Origin: Actinomycetes bacterium
Lineage (GTDB): Bacteria; Actinomycetota; Actinomycetes; JAHEKZ01
Assembly (NCBI GenBank): GCA_027118455.1
Contig: JAJAYZ010000098.1
Location: forward strand, 1 to 40,213
Direction of reading: 5' to 3'
Length of the DNA: 40,213 nt
In this document: positions 26,646-37,115 of the stretch, in pieces
How the letters are laid out: each line of letters opens with the position of its first letter
Numbering within the stretch: the first letter of the stretch is position 1
Position numbers and translations under genes: made by a program
Notes under the pieces: generated by a model
Databases searched by the model: none
The model's input: only the letters and a program-made list of their open reading frames with translations
What the model was told of the DNA's origin: nothing

Positions 26646-27621
26646 TAGCGCAGACACCACAGATGCCGCAGACACCACAGTTGCGGTCGGCGAGACGACG
26701 TCCCGCAAGGAGGTGGCCACCGCTGCCCTGGCCGACGTCGCCAGAGAGCCCGGGGCCGCCAAACCAGACCCGGTGCTGGTGGCGGACGGCATCGTCCGCC
26801 GGTTCGGTGGCCTCACCGCCGTCAACGTCGACCACGTCGAGGTTCAACGTGGAGCAATCACGGCGCTGATCGGACCGAACGGGGCCGGGAAAACGACCTT
26901 CTTCAACCTGCTGACCGGGTTCGACAAGCCCGACGATGGCACGTGGTCGTTCAACGAGCGGCCGTTGAATGGGGTACCACCCTTCAGGGTGGCCCGGATG
27001 GGCATGGTTCGCACCTTCCAGCTGACCAAGGTGCTGTCCAAGCTCACCGTCATCGAGAACATGCGCCTGGGCGCAACCGGACAGCGCGGTGAGCGGCTCT
27101 TCTTCGGGCTCATTCCACCACTCTGGCGAAGCCAGGAACGCGACATCACCGCGCGGGCCGACGATCTTTTGGCTCGGTTCAACCTTGATTCCAAGCGCGC
27201 AGAATTCGCCGGATCGCTCTCCGGTGGCCAGCGCAAACTGCTCGAGATGGCGCGCGCGCTGATGGTCGAGCCAGAGCTCGTCATGCTCGACGAGCCAATG
27301 GCTGGCGTCAACCCCGCGCTCACCCAGTCATTGCTCGGGCACGTCAAGGACCTGCGCGAGCAAGGCATGACGGTGCTCTTCGTTGAGCACGACATGGACA
27401 TGGTGCGCGACATCTCCGACTGGGTCATCGTGATGGCCCAAGGTGCCGTCATTGCCGAAGGCCCACCGCTTGAGGTGATGTCCGACCAGCGAGTCATCGA
27501 TGCCTACCTCGGCGCCCACCACGACCTATCGCTGGCCGAAGTCGCTGCGGAAGAGGGCATTGACGCCCCAGAGCTTCTCGGCACCCACGACTCAACTCCC
27601 AGCCCTAAGGACGCATCGTGA
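26635..27621 (+). CDS. livG: Branched-chain amino acid type ABC transporter ATP-binding protein LivG
   Basis: This 328-residue ABC ATPase has Walker A GPNGAGKT at 80-87, the signature LSGGQ at 195-199, Walker B LVMLDE (215-220) and the switch histidine in VLFVEHDMDMV. The LivG-type insertion between Walker A and the signature, with FQLTKVLSKLTVIENMRLGA, is present. An unusual 45-residue N-terminal extension is Ala/Asp/Thr-rich and contains a short repeat (ADTTDAADTT); the C-terminus also has an extra tail of about 35 residues. These extensions look disordered. The start ATG 26635 lies inside livM. The stop overlaps the livF start (GTGA). Confidence 0.95.
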   Translation: MPADSADTTDAADTTVAVGETTSRKEVATAALADVAREPGAAKPDPVLVADGIVRRFGGLTAVNVDHVEVQRGAITALIGPNGAGKTTFFNLLTGFDKPDDGTWSFNERPLNGVPPFRVARMGMVRTFQLTKVLSKLTVIENMRLGATGQRGERLFFGLIPPLWRSQERDITARADDLLARFNLDSKRAEFAGSLSGGQRKLLEMARALMVEPELVMLDEPMAGVNPALTQSLLGHVKDLREQGMTVLFVEHDMDMVRDISDWVIVMAQGAVIAEGPPLEVMSDQRVIDAYLGAHHDLSLAEVAAEEGIDAPELLGTHDSTPSPKDAS

Positions 27622-28454
27622 GCGACCTGACCCCGTCTCCCGGAGAGAAGGACCGCGAAGAATCTCAGCTGCTCGGTGATCGAGACAAACCCTCGACGCC
27701 CATCGACCGAACCGCCCATCTCGATGGCGCATCGGACTCACTGGTGGTGGCTGACGATCTCATCGCCGGATACGTCCCTGGCGTGAACATCCTCAACGGC
27801 TGCGACCTCTACGCCAAGCGCGGCGAACTCGTCGGCATCATTGGCCCCAACGGTGCAGGTAAGTCAACGCTGCTCAAGGCGCTCTTCGGTTTGGTCAACG
27901 TCCGCTCTGGAACGGTGACCCTCGACGGTCTGGACATCACCAACGTCAAGCCGAACAAGCTCGTCAGCCAGGGCATCGGCTTCGTCCCCCAGAACAACAA
28001 CGTGTTTCCTAGTTTGACCATCGAGGAGAACCTGCAGATGGGTGCCTTCCAGGCTCCGAGCAAGTTCAAGGAGCGCTTCGAGTTCGTCGCCTCGCTCTTC
28101 CCTGCGCTGGCCGACCGGCGGAAGCAGCCAGCCGGATCACTCTCAGGTGGCGAGCGCCAGATGGTGGCGATGAGTCGGGCACTGATGATGGATCCGTCGG
28201 TGATCCTGCTCGATGAGCCGTCGGCTGGCCTCTCCCCCGTGCTCCAAGATGACGTCTTCATCAGGACCAAGCAGATCAACGCTGCCGGCGTCACGGTCAT
28301 CATGGTCGAGCAGAACGCCAGCCGCTGCCTACAGATCTGCGACCGCGGCTACGTCCTCGACCAAGGCCGCAACGCCTACACCGGGAGCGGCGCATCGCTG
28401 CTGAAGGACCCGAAGGTGATCGAGCTCTACCTCGGTACCCTCGCCCAGGCCTGA
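27618..28454 (+). CDS. livF: Branched-chain amino acid type ABC transporter ATP-binding protein LivF
   Basis: This 278-residue ABC ATPase has Walker A GPNGAGKS at 76-83, signature LSGGERQMVAMSRALM (from 175), Walker B VILLDEPSAGLSPVLQ and a switch histidine position replaced by MVEQNA, the Gln typical of LivF. About 40 polar residues precede the domain, an extension like that of LivG. It forms the nucleotide-binding heterodimer with LivG. The GTG start overlaps the livG stop. It is the last plus-strand gene of the operon. A strong hairpin follows at 28530-28565, shared with the convergent gene for the binding protein. Confidence 0.95.
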   Translation: MSDLTPSPGEKDREESQLLGDRDKPSTPIDRTAHLDGASDSLVVADDLIAGYVPGVNILNGCDLYAKRGELVGIIGPNGAGKSTLLKALFGLVNVRSGTVTLDGLDITNVKPNKLVSQGIGFVPQNNNVFPSLTIEENLQMGAFQAPSKFKERFEFVASLFPALADRRKQPAGSLSGGERQMVAMSRALMMDPSVILLDEPSAGLSPVLQDDVFIRTKQINAAGVTVIMVEQNASRCLQICDRGYVLDQGRNAYTGSGASLLKDPKVIELYLGTLAQA

Positions 28455-28500
28455 CGCACACCCGGGCCCGACGCACGCCCAGGCCCGCCGCCCGACGCAC
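28453..28500. repeat. Imperfect direct repeat just after livF
   Basis: GACGCAC occurs at 28453-28459, 28470-28476 and 28494-28500, each time followed by a C-rich run with GCCC or CCCG. The first copy overlaps the livF stop codon. It is probably minor GC-rich slippage rather than a functional element. Confidence 0.5.
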
Positions 28501-28529
28501 GCCCCTGCCGTTCCTTCACCCCACGACAT

Positions 28530-28565
28530 GCAGAAGGGGCCCGGCTCATGCCAGGCCCCTTCTGC
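28530..28565. terminator. Strong bidirectional terminator hairpin between livF and livK
   Basis: GCAGAAGGGGCC (28530-28541) pairs perfectly with GGCCCCTTCTGC (28554-28565), a 12-bp stem. Inside the loop GGC and GCC can pair again around TCAT. It lies 75 bp after the livF stop and 17 bp after the livK stop, so it can end transcription from both sides. Confidence 0.85.
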
Positions 28566-28582
28566 CGTCCGTTACTTGCTCA

Positions 28583-29950
28583 CTAGCTGTTCGGACCAAT
28601 GCCTTGCTTGACGAGCTCGTCGACCACCTTGGCCGACTCGTCGAACCCGATCAGGACAATGGCATCGGGGTCGAGCGCCTTGACCTGGGTGACCTCGGCG
28701 CTGAAGGATTGCGCGGTTGGGTCATAGAAGATCGCCTTCTCCACGGTGTCCGGCTCGGTCACCACGGTGCCGCCGCCCTCTTCGAACGGGATGTTGGTGT
28801 ACTTCGCCAGACCCTCACCGTAGGCGTCCTGGAGCGAGAGGACTGCCACGTTGGTGTGACCGTCCTCAAGCAGAAGGTTCGCCAAGATCCGACCCTGAAG
28901 CACGTCGGCCGGTGCGGTACGGAAGTAGAGCCCGCCGTCCTTGGCCGTCGTCAGGTCTGGTGAGGTATTTGCCGGCGAAATCTGCAGGATGCCAGCATCG
29001 GTCACCTGCTTCAGCGTATTCAGGCTGACGCTGGACGAAGCAGCACCGACGATCGCGTCGACACCCTTGGCGATATGGCTCGCGATGGTCTGCGCGCCCT
29101 TCTCGAAGTTCGAAGAGTCGCTGGAGTCACCAGGGATCCATTCGATCGGCTTGCCGAGAACACCACCTTCATCGTTGATCTCGCTGATGGCGAGCTCAAC
29201 GGCAGCGACCTCGGGCGGGCCGAGTGAGGCAAGCGCTCCCGTCAATGGCAGGTAGCCACCGATCTGGAGCTGTCCATCCGCACCGGCGTTCTTGGTGTCA
29301 GTCAACGCCGGCGGCGTTCCTTCGGTCGGCGCGACCGTGTCGTCAATGTAGCTCAGCGCCTCGCCGTCGGCGTTGTAGCCGGGGACGGTGTTCTGCGCGT
29401 CGTACTGGTAAATACCGATGGACGCCGATGTCGGGTCACCGAACGAGTCGAACTCGATGGGTCCAGAGACACCGTCGTAGTCGATGTCCTCGCCGTTCTT
29501 GATGAGGTCGTTACACTCAGCGAAGGTGGTGCACTTGGTGCCGTTGGCCGACACTTCCTGCATTTCCGCTGCCATGTCGCGCCCGGCATCGGAGTTCGCT
29601 TGCTGGGCAGCGAGCGCCGTAACGATGGTCGCGTCGTAGGACTCCGGTGAGTACGAGTATCCGATCTTCTTCAGGCTCGGGTCCACCTCGTTGAGTCGAG
29701 TTTTGAGCGCGTCATCAATCTGCGCACCGGGGAGCGTCCCCTTGACACCCTCAAGGGTGCCGGGCGCCAACTCGCCGAGGGGTCCGTTACCCAGGTTGCC
29801 GTCCACGAGATAGAGCGGTGTACCGGTCGCGGCTGGCTCGGTGGCGGTACCGGTGGTGCTTCCACCGTTGTCACTGCCACAGGCGGCGAGCACAATGCCA
29901 GCAGCTCCAGCGACGGCGACCAGACGCCATGTGGCATTTGCTCGAATCAT
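28583..29950 (-). CDS. livK: Branched-chain amino acid type ABC substrate-binding lipoprotein with circularly permuted domain order
   Basis: This 455-residue lipoprotein has a signal with lipobox LAAC (Cys24), behind AAGGAG and an ATG at 29948-29950. It belongs to the Leu/Ile/Val-binding type I fold, but the halves are swapped. Residues 45-206 (PLYLVDGNLGN, APGTLEGVKGTLPG, SYSPESYDATIVTALAA, GEDIDYDGVSGPIEFDSFGD, ASIGIYQY) normally form the C-terminal half. A linker at 207-226 leads to residues 227-455 (LQIGGYLPLTGALASLGPPE, INDEGGVLGKP, ISPANTSPDLTT, FRTAPADVLQGR, DPDAIVLIGFDESAKVVDEL, KQGIGPNS), normally the N-terminal half. The usual chain runs IGP-x-x-PLYLVDGN, exactly the two ends here. 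The frame is intact. It converges on livHMGF and probably supplies that transporter. How the ligand is bound is inferred from family structure only. Confidence 0.95.
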   Translation of the reverse strand: MIRANATWRLVAVAGAAGIVLAACGSDNGGSTTGTATEPAATGTPLYLVDGNLGNGPLGELAPGTLEGVKGTLPGAQIDDALKTRLNEVDPSLKKIGYSYSPESYDATIVTALAAQQANSDAGRDMAAEMQEVSANGTKCTTFAECNDLIKNGEDIDYDGVSGPIEFDSFGDPTSASIGIYQYDAQNTVPGYNADGEALSYIDDTVAPTEGTPPALTDTKNAGADGQLQIGGYLPLTGALASLGPPEVAAVELAISEINDEGGVLGKPIEWIPGDSSDSSNFEKGAQTIASHIAKGVDAIVGAASSSVSLNTLKQVTDAGILQISPANTSPDLTTAKDGGLYFRTAPADVLQGRILANLLLEDGHTNVAVLSLQDAYGEGLAKYTNIPFEEGGGTVVTEPDTVEKAIFYDPTAQSFSAEVTQVKALDPDAIVLIGFDESAKVVDELVKQGIGPNS

Positions 29951-30207
29951 TCATCACTCCTTGCCGATCGGGCCGGAAAGCCCATGGCCCGGCGCTGTGG
30001 CCGGTTGATGATCGAAAACTAGTCCCCGAATGCCCTCGGCGCAGCCCGGCAGGGGCGTCTTGGGCAGGGTCGTTGCGGCATCGTGACCTATCAGTGACGA
30101 TCCGTGACCATTCAGCAGCATTCTCACCGTGATCCCGTGCTGAAGAGCTGAAGGCTGGCTGATCAGTAGACTGCCGTGGCCCCCGCCCGGTGGCGGCGGC
30201 TCCGGCG

Positions 30208-30289
30208 GCCCCGGTGGCGGAATTGGCAGACGCGGCGGATTCAAAATCCGTTGCCGAAAGGCATGAGGGTTCAAGTCCCTCCCGGGGCA
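30208..30289 (+). tRNA. tRNA-Leu (anticodon CAA, reads UUG)
   Basis: The acceptor GCCCCGG (30208-30214) pairs with CCGGGGC (30282-30288), followed by discriminator A and CC only, so the full CCA is not encoded. The D-arm region contains GGCGGAATTGGCAGACGC. The anticodon stem GCGGA/TCCGT encloses the loop TTCAAAA with anticodon CAA. A long variable arm TGCC-GAAA-GGCA marks a class II leucine tRNA. The T-arm is GAGGG-TTCAAGT-CCCTC. A TAGACT about 36 bases upstream (30167-30172) could be its -10. No integrase or attachment-site repeat was seen beside it. The 257-bp gap 29951-30207 otherwise holds only promoter-type sequence for this gene and livK. Confidence 0.97.
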
Positions 30290-30313
30290 CCCTGCCGGCC
30301 GGGCCCGGTCGGT

Positions 30314-30724
30314 TCAGGCCCGGTCAGTAGGGCCCGCCTGCGCGATACGCCCCAGGACGCCGTTGACGAAGCCGGGCGACTCGTCCGTTGAGAGTTCCTT
30401 GGCCAGCTCGACTGCTTCGTCGATCGCGACCGCAGGGGCGATGTCTGGCCCCCACAGCAACTCGAACGTCGCGAGTCGCAGCAGTGCCCGGTCGACCGCA
30501 GGCATCCGGTCGAGGCTCCAGTCGATGGCGTTGGTCTCGATGAGTCCATCGATCTCTGCGGAATGCTCGACGACCCCAGAGACCAGGGTCTCGGTATAGG
30601 CGTTTCCGGCAGGGTCCCCCCGCCCTGCGCGATCGGCAAGAACAACGCTGATCGGCTCCCCCCGCTGGTCAGCCTCGAACAGGATATCCAGCGCGCGCTT
30701 TCGTGCCTTGTGTCGGGCTCCCAC
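30314..30724 (-). CDS. nusB: Transcription antitermination factor NusB
   Basis: This 136-residue all-helical protein matches the family length. It has the N-terminal Arg-rich start ARHKARKRALDILFEADQRG, typical of actinobacterial NusB, the middle IETNAIDWSLDRMPAVDRAL and the C-terminal AIDEAVELAKELSTDESPGF plus VNGVLGRIA. With NusE (S10) it binds boxA RNA and supports processive transcription of rRNA operons. The start is GTG 30722-30724, only 3 bases after the efp stop, the conserved efp-nusB arrangement of actinobacteria. It is the last gene of the long minus-strand run. Confidence 0.97.
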   Translation of the reverse strand: MGARHKARKRALDILFEADQRGEPISVVLADRAGRGDPAGNAYTETLVSGVVEHSAEIDGLIETNAIDWSLDRMPAVDRALLRLATFELLWGPDIAPAVAIDEAVELAKELSTDESPGFVNGVLGRIAQAGPTDRA

Positions 30725-30727
30725 TGG

Positions 30728-31285
30728 TCAGGCGCGACCGAGATAGCTGCCGTCGCGGGTGTCTACCCGGATCCGCTCCCCTTGGGTGATGAAGAGCGGA
30801 ACACCGACCTCAAAGCCTGTCTCCAGGGTAGCTGGCTTGGTTCCACCGGTAGAGCGGTCGCCCTGCAAGCCCGGCTCGGTGTAGGTGATCGCGAGCTCGA
30901 CAGCTGCGGGAAGTTCGACGTACAGCGCGGTGCCCTCATGAACGGCGACCGTGGCGTTCTGGCCCTCGAGCATGAAGTGAGCTGAGTCGCCCACCGTTGG
31001 TGCCGGCACGTGCAGCTGGTCGTAGGACGCGGTGTCCATGAAGACAAAGTCCTCGCCGTCCTGGTACAGATACTGCATCTCGCGCTTGTCGACGCTGGCA
31101 GTCTCGACCTTCACGCCGGCGTTGAACGTCTTGTCGACGACCTTGCCGGACAGGACGTTCTTCAACTTGGTGCGGACAAAGGCACCGCCCTTGCCCGGCT
31201 TGACGTGCTGGAACTCGATGACCGTCCAGAGCCCCCCATCGAGGTTGAGGACCAGACCATTCTTGAGGTCGTTGGTGGTGGCCAC
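30728..31285 (-). CDS. efp: Translation elongation factor P
   Basis: The 185-residue protein starts [20 protein letters not shown] from GTG 31283-31285, behind AGGAGG about 10 bases upstream. It has the three-barrel EF-P layout: the KOW-like N-domain with the functional loop PGKGGAF (Lys32 at the tip), the middle OB domain with DGEDFVFMD, and the C-terminal OB domain ending [17 protein letters not shown]. It relieves ribosome stalling at polyproline. The loop residue is Lys. No EpmA or other modifying-enzyme gene is visible here. The frame stays open far upstream to 31705, but that part overlaps the peptidase gene in another frame and is not coding. Confidence 0.97.
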   Translation of the reverse strand: MATTNDLKNGLVLNLDGGLWTVIEFQHVKPGKGGAFVRTKLKNVLSGKVVDKTFNAGVKVETASVDKREMQYLYQDGEDFVFMDTASYDQLHVPAPTVGDSAHFMLEGQNATVAVHEGTALYVELPAAVELAITYTEPGLQGDRSTGGTKPATLETGFEVGVPLFITQGERIRVDTRDGSYLGRA

Positions 31286-31328
31286 AGCGCGTTCACCTCC
31301 TCGTGGGGCTTCTGGCCGAGCGCCGTGC

Positions 31329-32402
31329 TCAGCCGACGACCAGCAGGTCGCGGGTTGTCGTGGTGAGGTACTCGACGTGGTCGGCATGGACGACGACAGT
31401 GTCCTCGATCCGCACTCCACCACGCCCAGGGAGATAGATCCCCGGCTCGACGGTGACCGGCACGGACTCGACCAGGTTATCGGGGGAGGTCGCGCCGAGG
31501 AACGGCGCCTCGTGGATCTGCAGTCCAACGCCGTGGCCGAGGCCATGATCGAAGAACGCTCCGAACCCGGCATCGACGATGACTTCCCTGGCCGCCGCGT
31601 CGACGTCTGCAGCGGCTCTGCCGACGCCCAGCGCGTCGATGCCGGCCTGTTGCGCCCGGCGAACGATGTCGTAGGTCTCCCGCTGCCATTCGTGAGCGAC
31701 CTCACCGACGACGACCGTCCTGGTCATATCGGCGTGGTACCCGCCCACCCGAGCGCCGAAGTCCATGGTGACGAAGTCGCCATGCTCGATGGGGCGTTCA
31801 GTGGGCTGATGGTGCGGGATCGCACCGTTGGGTCCTGAGGCCACAATCGTGTCAAAGGCTGGTCCCTCTGACCGGTCCCGTAGGCCGTCATCGATCCAAC
31901 GGGCCACCTCGCGTTCGCTGACCCCGGCATGAAGCCGCGGCAGAACATCGTCTAGTGCTGCATCACTGGCCGAGCACGCCACCCTGAGCAGATCAAGCTC
32001 AGCGGCGTCCTTGGCCATCCGCAGCTGATCGAGCGCTGAATCAAGTGGCGTCCACGCAACCCCAGGGGGGAGGTCTCGCCAGGCGGCTACCGACAGACAT
32101 TGGTCCTCAAACCCTGCCGCTCCCAAGTTCTGGTCACAAACACTCTGGGCCAGCTCTCGACGGCCGGATCTGGTGATGCGTGCTGGCACATCCGAACACT
32201 CCTGCTGAACCTGCAGTGCGTAGCGGCTGTCGGTGGCGATCTCGGCGCTGCCGTCAACCGTGACCAAGAGCGCAGCCGCCGAGCCGGTAAAGCCGGTCAG
32301 GTAGCGGACATTGAGCACCGTGGTGATGAGGGCAGAACCAAGACCAACCGAGGTCAAGACGTCAGTCAGTCGCTCACGGCGCCGCTCGTGCAGGGCTGGC
32401 AT
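31329..32402 (-). CDS. Xaa-Pro peptidase family protein (aminopeptidase P/prolidase, M24B)
   Basis: The protein has 357 residues from ATG 32400-32402 ([16 protein letters not shown]). The N-terminal creatinase-like domain (about 1-125) is followed by a pitta-bread catalytic domain with all five metal ligands: Asp214 ([10 protein letters not shown]), Asp225 (HADMTRT), His290 ([13 protein letters not shown]), Glu319 (VTVEPGIYL) and Glu333 (GVRIEDTV). It removes N-terminal residues before proline, or cleaves Xaa-Pro dipeptides; the two activities cannot be separated by sequence here. The gene starts 4 bases after the aroQ stop and precedes efp, as in many actinobacteria. An upstream extension of the frame to 32687 overlaps aroQ and is rejected. 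Confidence 0.94.
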   Translation of the reverse strand: MPALHERRRERLTDVLTSVGLGSALITTVLNVRYLTGFTGSAAALLVTVDGSAEIATDSRYALQVQQECSDVPARITRSGRRELAQSVCDQNLGAAGFEDQCLSVAAWRDLPPGVAWTPLDSALDQLRMAKDAAELDLLRVACSASDAALDDVLPRLHAGVSEREVARWIDDGLRDRSEGPAFDTIVASGPNGAIPHHQPTERPIEHGDFVTMDFGARVGGYHADMTRTVVVGEVAHEWQRETYDIVRRAQQAGIDALGVGRAAADVDAAAREVIVDAGFGAFFDHGLGHGVGLQIHEAPFLGATSPDNLVESVPVTVEPGIYLPGRGGVRIEDTVVVHADHVEYLTTTTRDLLVVG

Positions 32403-32406
32403 CAGA

Positions 32407-34459
<2,053 letters not shown>

Positions 34460-34466
34460 GAGCACG

Positions 34467-35645
34467 TCACCGGATGCGGAGATGATCGAGGTAGCTCGCG
34501 ACGTTACGCGAGGTCTCCACGACGCTATCGCCGCCAAACTTTTCCAGCACCGCGTTCGACAGGACCAGCGCAACCATCGCCTCGGCGACGACGGCAGCCG
34601 CTGGCACCGCGCAGACGTCTGACCTCTGGTTGATCGCCTTGGCCGGTTCACCGGTCGCGATATCGATCGTGTCCAGAGCACGGGGAACAGTGGAGATCGG
34701 CTTCATCGCAGCGCGAACGCGAAGTACTTCGCCGGTCGTCATCCCGCCCTCGGTGCCGCCGGAACGTCCGGTGACGCGGCGCACGCCTGCGTCGCTCGGC
34801 ACAATCTCATCGTGGGCCAGCGAGCCGCGCCGGCGTGCGACATCGAAGCCGTCTCCGACCTCAACCCCCTTGATGGCTTGGATTCCCATTAACGCTCCGG
34901 CTAGCTGTGCATCGATGCGCCGGTCCCAATGCACATGGCTACCAAGCCCAGGAGGAAGGCCGTACACCAGGACTTCGACGACGCCGCCAAGAGTGTCCGC
35001 AGCCACGCGAGCCGCTTCGATCTGTTCAACCATTGCCGCACTGGCAGCCGCATTCATGCATCGCACCGGGTCGTCGTCGATCGCACCGCGTTGGTCGGGA
35101 GAGGGTAGGAGTCCGTCCGGCAACTGCGCCGAACCGATCGAGACAACGTGGCTGACCACCTCTGCCCCGACACCCTGACGAAGGAAGCCCTGAGCCACTG
35201 TCCCGAGGGCGACCCGTGCCGCCGTCTCGCGGGCGCTGGCGCGCTCCAGAACCGGTCGGGCATCATCAAGGTCGTACTTCTGCATGCCGACGAGGTCGGC
35301 ATGCCCGGGCCTTGGGCGCGTCAGCGGAGCGTTGCGTGCCTGAGCAGCCAGGACCTCCGGATCGACGGGATCGGCGGACATCACCGTCTGCCACTTGGGC
35401 CACTCGCTGTTGCCGACCTCGATGGCGACTGGGCCGCCCATGGTGAGCCCGTGCCGCACGCCGGCCACGATGCGCACGGTGTCTTGCTCGAACTTCATTC
35501 GGGCTCCCCGCCCGTAGCCGAGTCTGCGACGAGCCAGTTGGATGTCGATGTCGGCCGTGGTGATGCCGATCCCGGCCGGGAAGCCTTCCGCGACGCCCAC
35601 CAGTAGCGGCCCGTGTGATTCTCCGGCGGTCAACCAACGCAGCAT
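34467..35645 (-). CDS. aroC: Chorismate synthase (last shikimate pathway step)
   Basis: This 392-residue protein begins [20 protein letters not shown], the FMN-dependent chorismate synthase signature. It has [16 protein letters not shown], an [20 protein letters not shown] segment and [20 protein letters not shown], which are all family motifs, and the length is typical of actinobacteria. It removes phosphate from EPSP to give chorismate. EPSP synthase (aroA) and AroE are not in the window. The start is ATG 35643-35645. A gap of 104 bp separates it from the pilus genes upstream; a small inverted repeat lies there. Confidence 0.98.
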   Translation of the reverse strand: MLRWLTAGESHGPLLVGVAEGFPAGIGITTADIDIQLARRRLGYGRGARMKFEQDTVRIVAGVRHGLTMGGPVAIEVGNSEWPKWQTVMSADPVDPEVLAAQARNAPLTRPRPGHADLVGMQKYDLDDARPVLERASARETAARVALGTVAQGFLRQGVGAEVVSHVVSIGSAQLPDGLLPSPDQRGAIDDDPVRCMNAAASAAMVEQIEAARVAADTLGGVVEVLVYGLPPGLGSHVHWDRRIDAQLAGALMGIQAIKGVEVGDGFDVARRRGSLAHDEIVPSDAGVRRVTGRSGGTEGGMTTGEVLRVRAAMKPISTVPRALDTIDIATGEPAKAINQRSDVCAVPAAAVVAEAMVALVLSNAVLEKFGGDSVVETSRNVASYLDHLRIR

Positions 35646-35650
35646 GGTGT

Positions 35651-35665
35651 CAGTCTCCCAGACTG
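35651..35665. other. Short inverted repeat just before aroC
   Basis: CAGTCT and AGACTG are exact complements around CCC, 5 bp upstream of the aroC ATG. It could be a small operator or a hairpin near the translation start, but it may be chance. Nothing else was recognised in the 35646-35749 gap. Confidence 0.25.
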
Positions 35666-35749
35666 CAGACAGCTGGCTGGCGCGGGGACCATCAGGGCCG
35701 ACCGATCGACCAGTCGACCGCGGATACCACCCCGATGGTCGCCGCGTTC

Positions 35750-36454
35750 CTAGATGGTGGAGAAGACGAAGGTTTCGCCGGCCGCGAGCTCGACTTGCGA
35801 CTCGGACCCGAAGGTGACGGTGCCCGTGTCCTTTCCGGATGGCAACTGACCGACACTGATCAGTTTGAACGGCCCGGTTTGGCTGTCGGTGAACATCTCG
35901 CCAACCTTGACGTTGTAGGACTGTCCGTTCACGTCGATGACTGCCAAGTTCTGTGCCGATTTGACCGACTTGATCGTCACCGACCAGGTAGTCGCACCAG
36001 TATCGGCGGGCGGCGCGTCACCTGAAGGAGCAGGATTCGTCCCGGTCCCCGTCCCCGTGGAAGTGTCGGTGGAAGTGTCGGTGGTGGTGGTGTCGGTGGA
36101 CGCAACCGGCTCGGGCACCGCCTCAGCAGCCAGCGGCTCGAAGGGGTCGCGTCCGACCGAGTAGTTGCTGTCGACCTTGGCTGGGACAGAGTCATCACCC
36201 TTGTCCGTGTTCCCGTTGTCCGTGTTCGCGTTGTTGTCGTTCCCGGCAGCTTTCGCGGGAATGGTCACTGCGGCGCTTGGTATTGGGCCGAGATCTTCTT
36301 CTCCGCCACCGGAAAGGAACAGGAAGTACGCACCGAGCCCGAGGACGAGCAGCAGAGCAGCACCGCCGACGGCGATCAGCAGCCGGCGTTGCCCACCGCT
36401 TCCCGCCGAACCATCCTCGGCGGAAACGTTCTGGGTCATGGTTTCGTTAGACAT
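35750..36454 (-). CDS. PilP-like type IV pilus alignment protein
   Basis: The protein has 234 residues from the ATG at 36452-36454. An ATG two codons earlier directly abuts the AGGAG and has no spacing, while this one sits six bases away. One membrane helix follows a short cytoplasmic tail ([20 protein letters not shown]). Then come a long Asp/Asn/Thr-rich linker, the [10 protein letters not shown] motif and a C-terminal beta domain (about 145-234) with [20 protein letters not shown] and a following VGEMF segment. An RDPF motif followed by a small beta domain resembles PilP/GspC, which link the inner-membrane PilM-N-O platform to the outer parts of the machine. The assignment rests on these features and on its place directly after pilO, and is moderate. 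Confidence 0.7.
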   Translation of the reverse strand: MSNETMTQNVSAEDGSAGSGGQRRLLIAVGGAALLLVLGLGAYFLFLSGGGEEDLGPIPSAAVTIPAKAAGNDNNANTDNGNTDKGDDSVPAKVDSNYSVGRDPFEPLAAEAVPEPVASTDTTTTDTSTDTSTGTGTGTNPAPSGDAPPADTGATTWSVTIKSVKSAQNLAVIDVNGQSYNVKVGEMFTDSQTGPFKLISVGQLPSGKDTGTVTFGSESQVELAAGETFVFSTI

Positions 36455-36463
36455 GGCCATCTC

Positions 36464-37114
36464 CTACGGTGTTGCCGTCGGGCTCGGGGCGGGCGTCGGG
36501 GTTACCGCAGTTGCGGAGTCGACAACTTCTGGCGTGGCGGGCACCAGATAGATCCGTGCGCTCACGGTGCCGGTCAGCTCCCCCTTCTTGCCAGCCTCCG
36601 CAGAGGTCGCGGAGTCAATCGAGAAGCCGGAAACCAGCGTGTATCGAGATCCTGTTTCAAGTTCATTCATGAACTTTGTGATCTCGAAGTAACTGCCCGT
36701 GACGACCATGTCTACGTTGAGCGCCGCCAACTGATCGGGGGGAAGCGCGCCACCCTCCAGCACGACGCCTCCCGTCGGAACGGGCGGTGTCGGGGTCATC
36801 GACGTGAACGCCACACCCGACTTACGGCCGATGTCCTGCATCTCCCGGACGTAGGTCGGCAACGCGGCGGTTTCGGGAATCTTTGTCTGCAACTCGGCAA
36901 GCTCGGCTTGCTTCTGCGGCAGGTCCTTGTTTTCCTGCTTCAGGACAGCCAACTGGGTCTGCGCAGCGCTGTTCTGGCTCTCTTGCGCCTGCGTCTGCGT
37001 GTTGAGATCAGCAACCTCAGCACGCTTAGGCGCAATCAGCAGGAACCACCCTGCCACCATGACAAGGACAACGATTGCCACAGCGCCGAGCGTCCACTTT
37101 CGGGTTTCAGTCAT
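36464..37114 (-). CDS. pilO: Type IV pilus inner-membrane protein PilO
   Basis: The protein has 216 residues from ATG 37112-37114 (MTETRKWTLGAVAI), which follows the pilN stop directly. One N-terminal helix (about 9-27) is followed by a Gln/Ala-rich coiled coil (about 32-75) ending in LAELQTKIPETAAL. A ferredoxin-like domain follows, with YVREMQDIGRKSGVAF, VVTGSYFEITKFMNELE and a C-terminal Pro/Thr tail. This is the usual PilO architecture and forms a heterodimer with PilN. An in-frame ATG 12 bases upstream is possible. Its position between pilN and the PilP-like gene supports the call. Confidence 0.9.
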   Translation of the reverse strand: MTETRKWTLGAVAIVVLVMVAGWFLLIAPKRAEVADLNTQTQAQESQNSAAQTQLAVLKQENKDLPQKQAELAELQTKIPETAALPTYVREMQDIGRKSGVAFTSMTPTPPVPTGGVVLEGGALPPDQLAALNVDMVVTGSYFEITKFMNELETGSRYTLVSGFSIDSATSAEAGKKGELTGTVSARIYLVPATPEVVDSATAVTPTPAPSPTATP

Positions 37115-37115
37115 C

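Noticed and set aside
28583..29950. LivK permutation as two different fused proteins
   Set aside because: The two halves are complementary parts of one family with no duplicated segment, and the outer ends match each other across the normal junction (GIGP followed by PLYLVDGN).
30208..30289. tRNA-Leu as an integration site of a mobile element
   Set aside because: There is no integrase, no repeated tRNA 3' end and no change in gene style next to it; housekeeping genes flank it.
31286..31705. N-terminal extension of efp by 140 codons
   Set aside because: It overlaps the metal-binding half of the peptidase gene in another frame. The GTG at 31285 has an AGGAGG and gives the canonical EF-P start.
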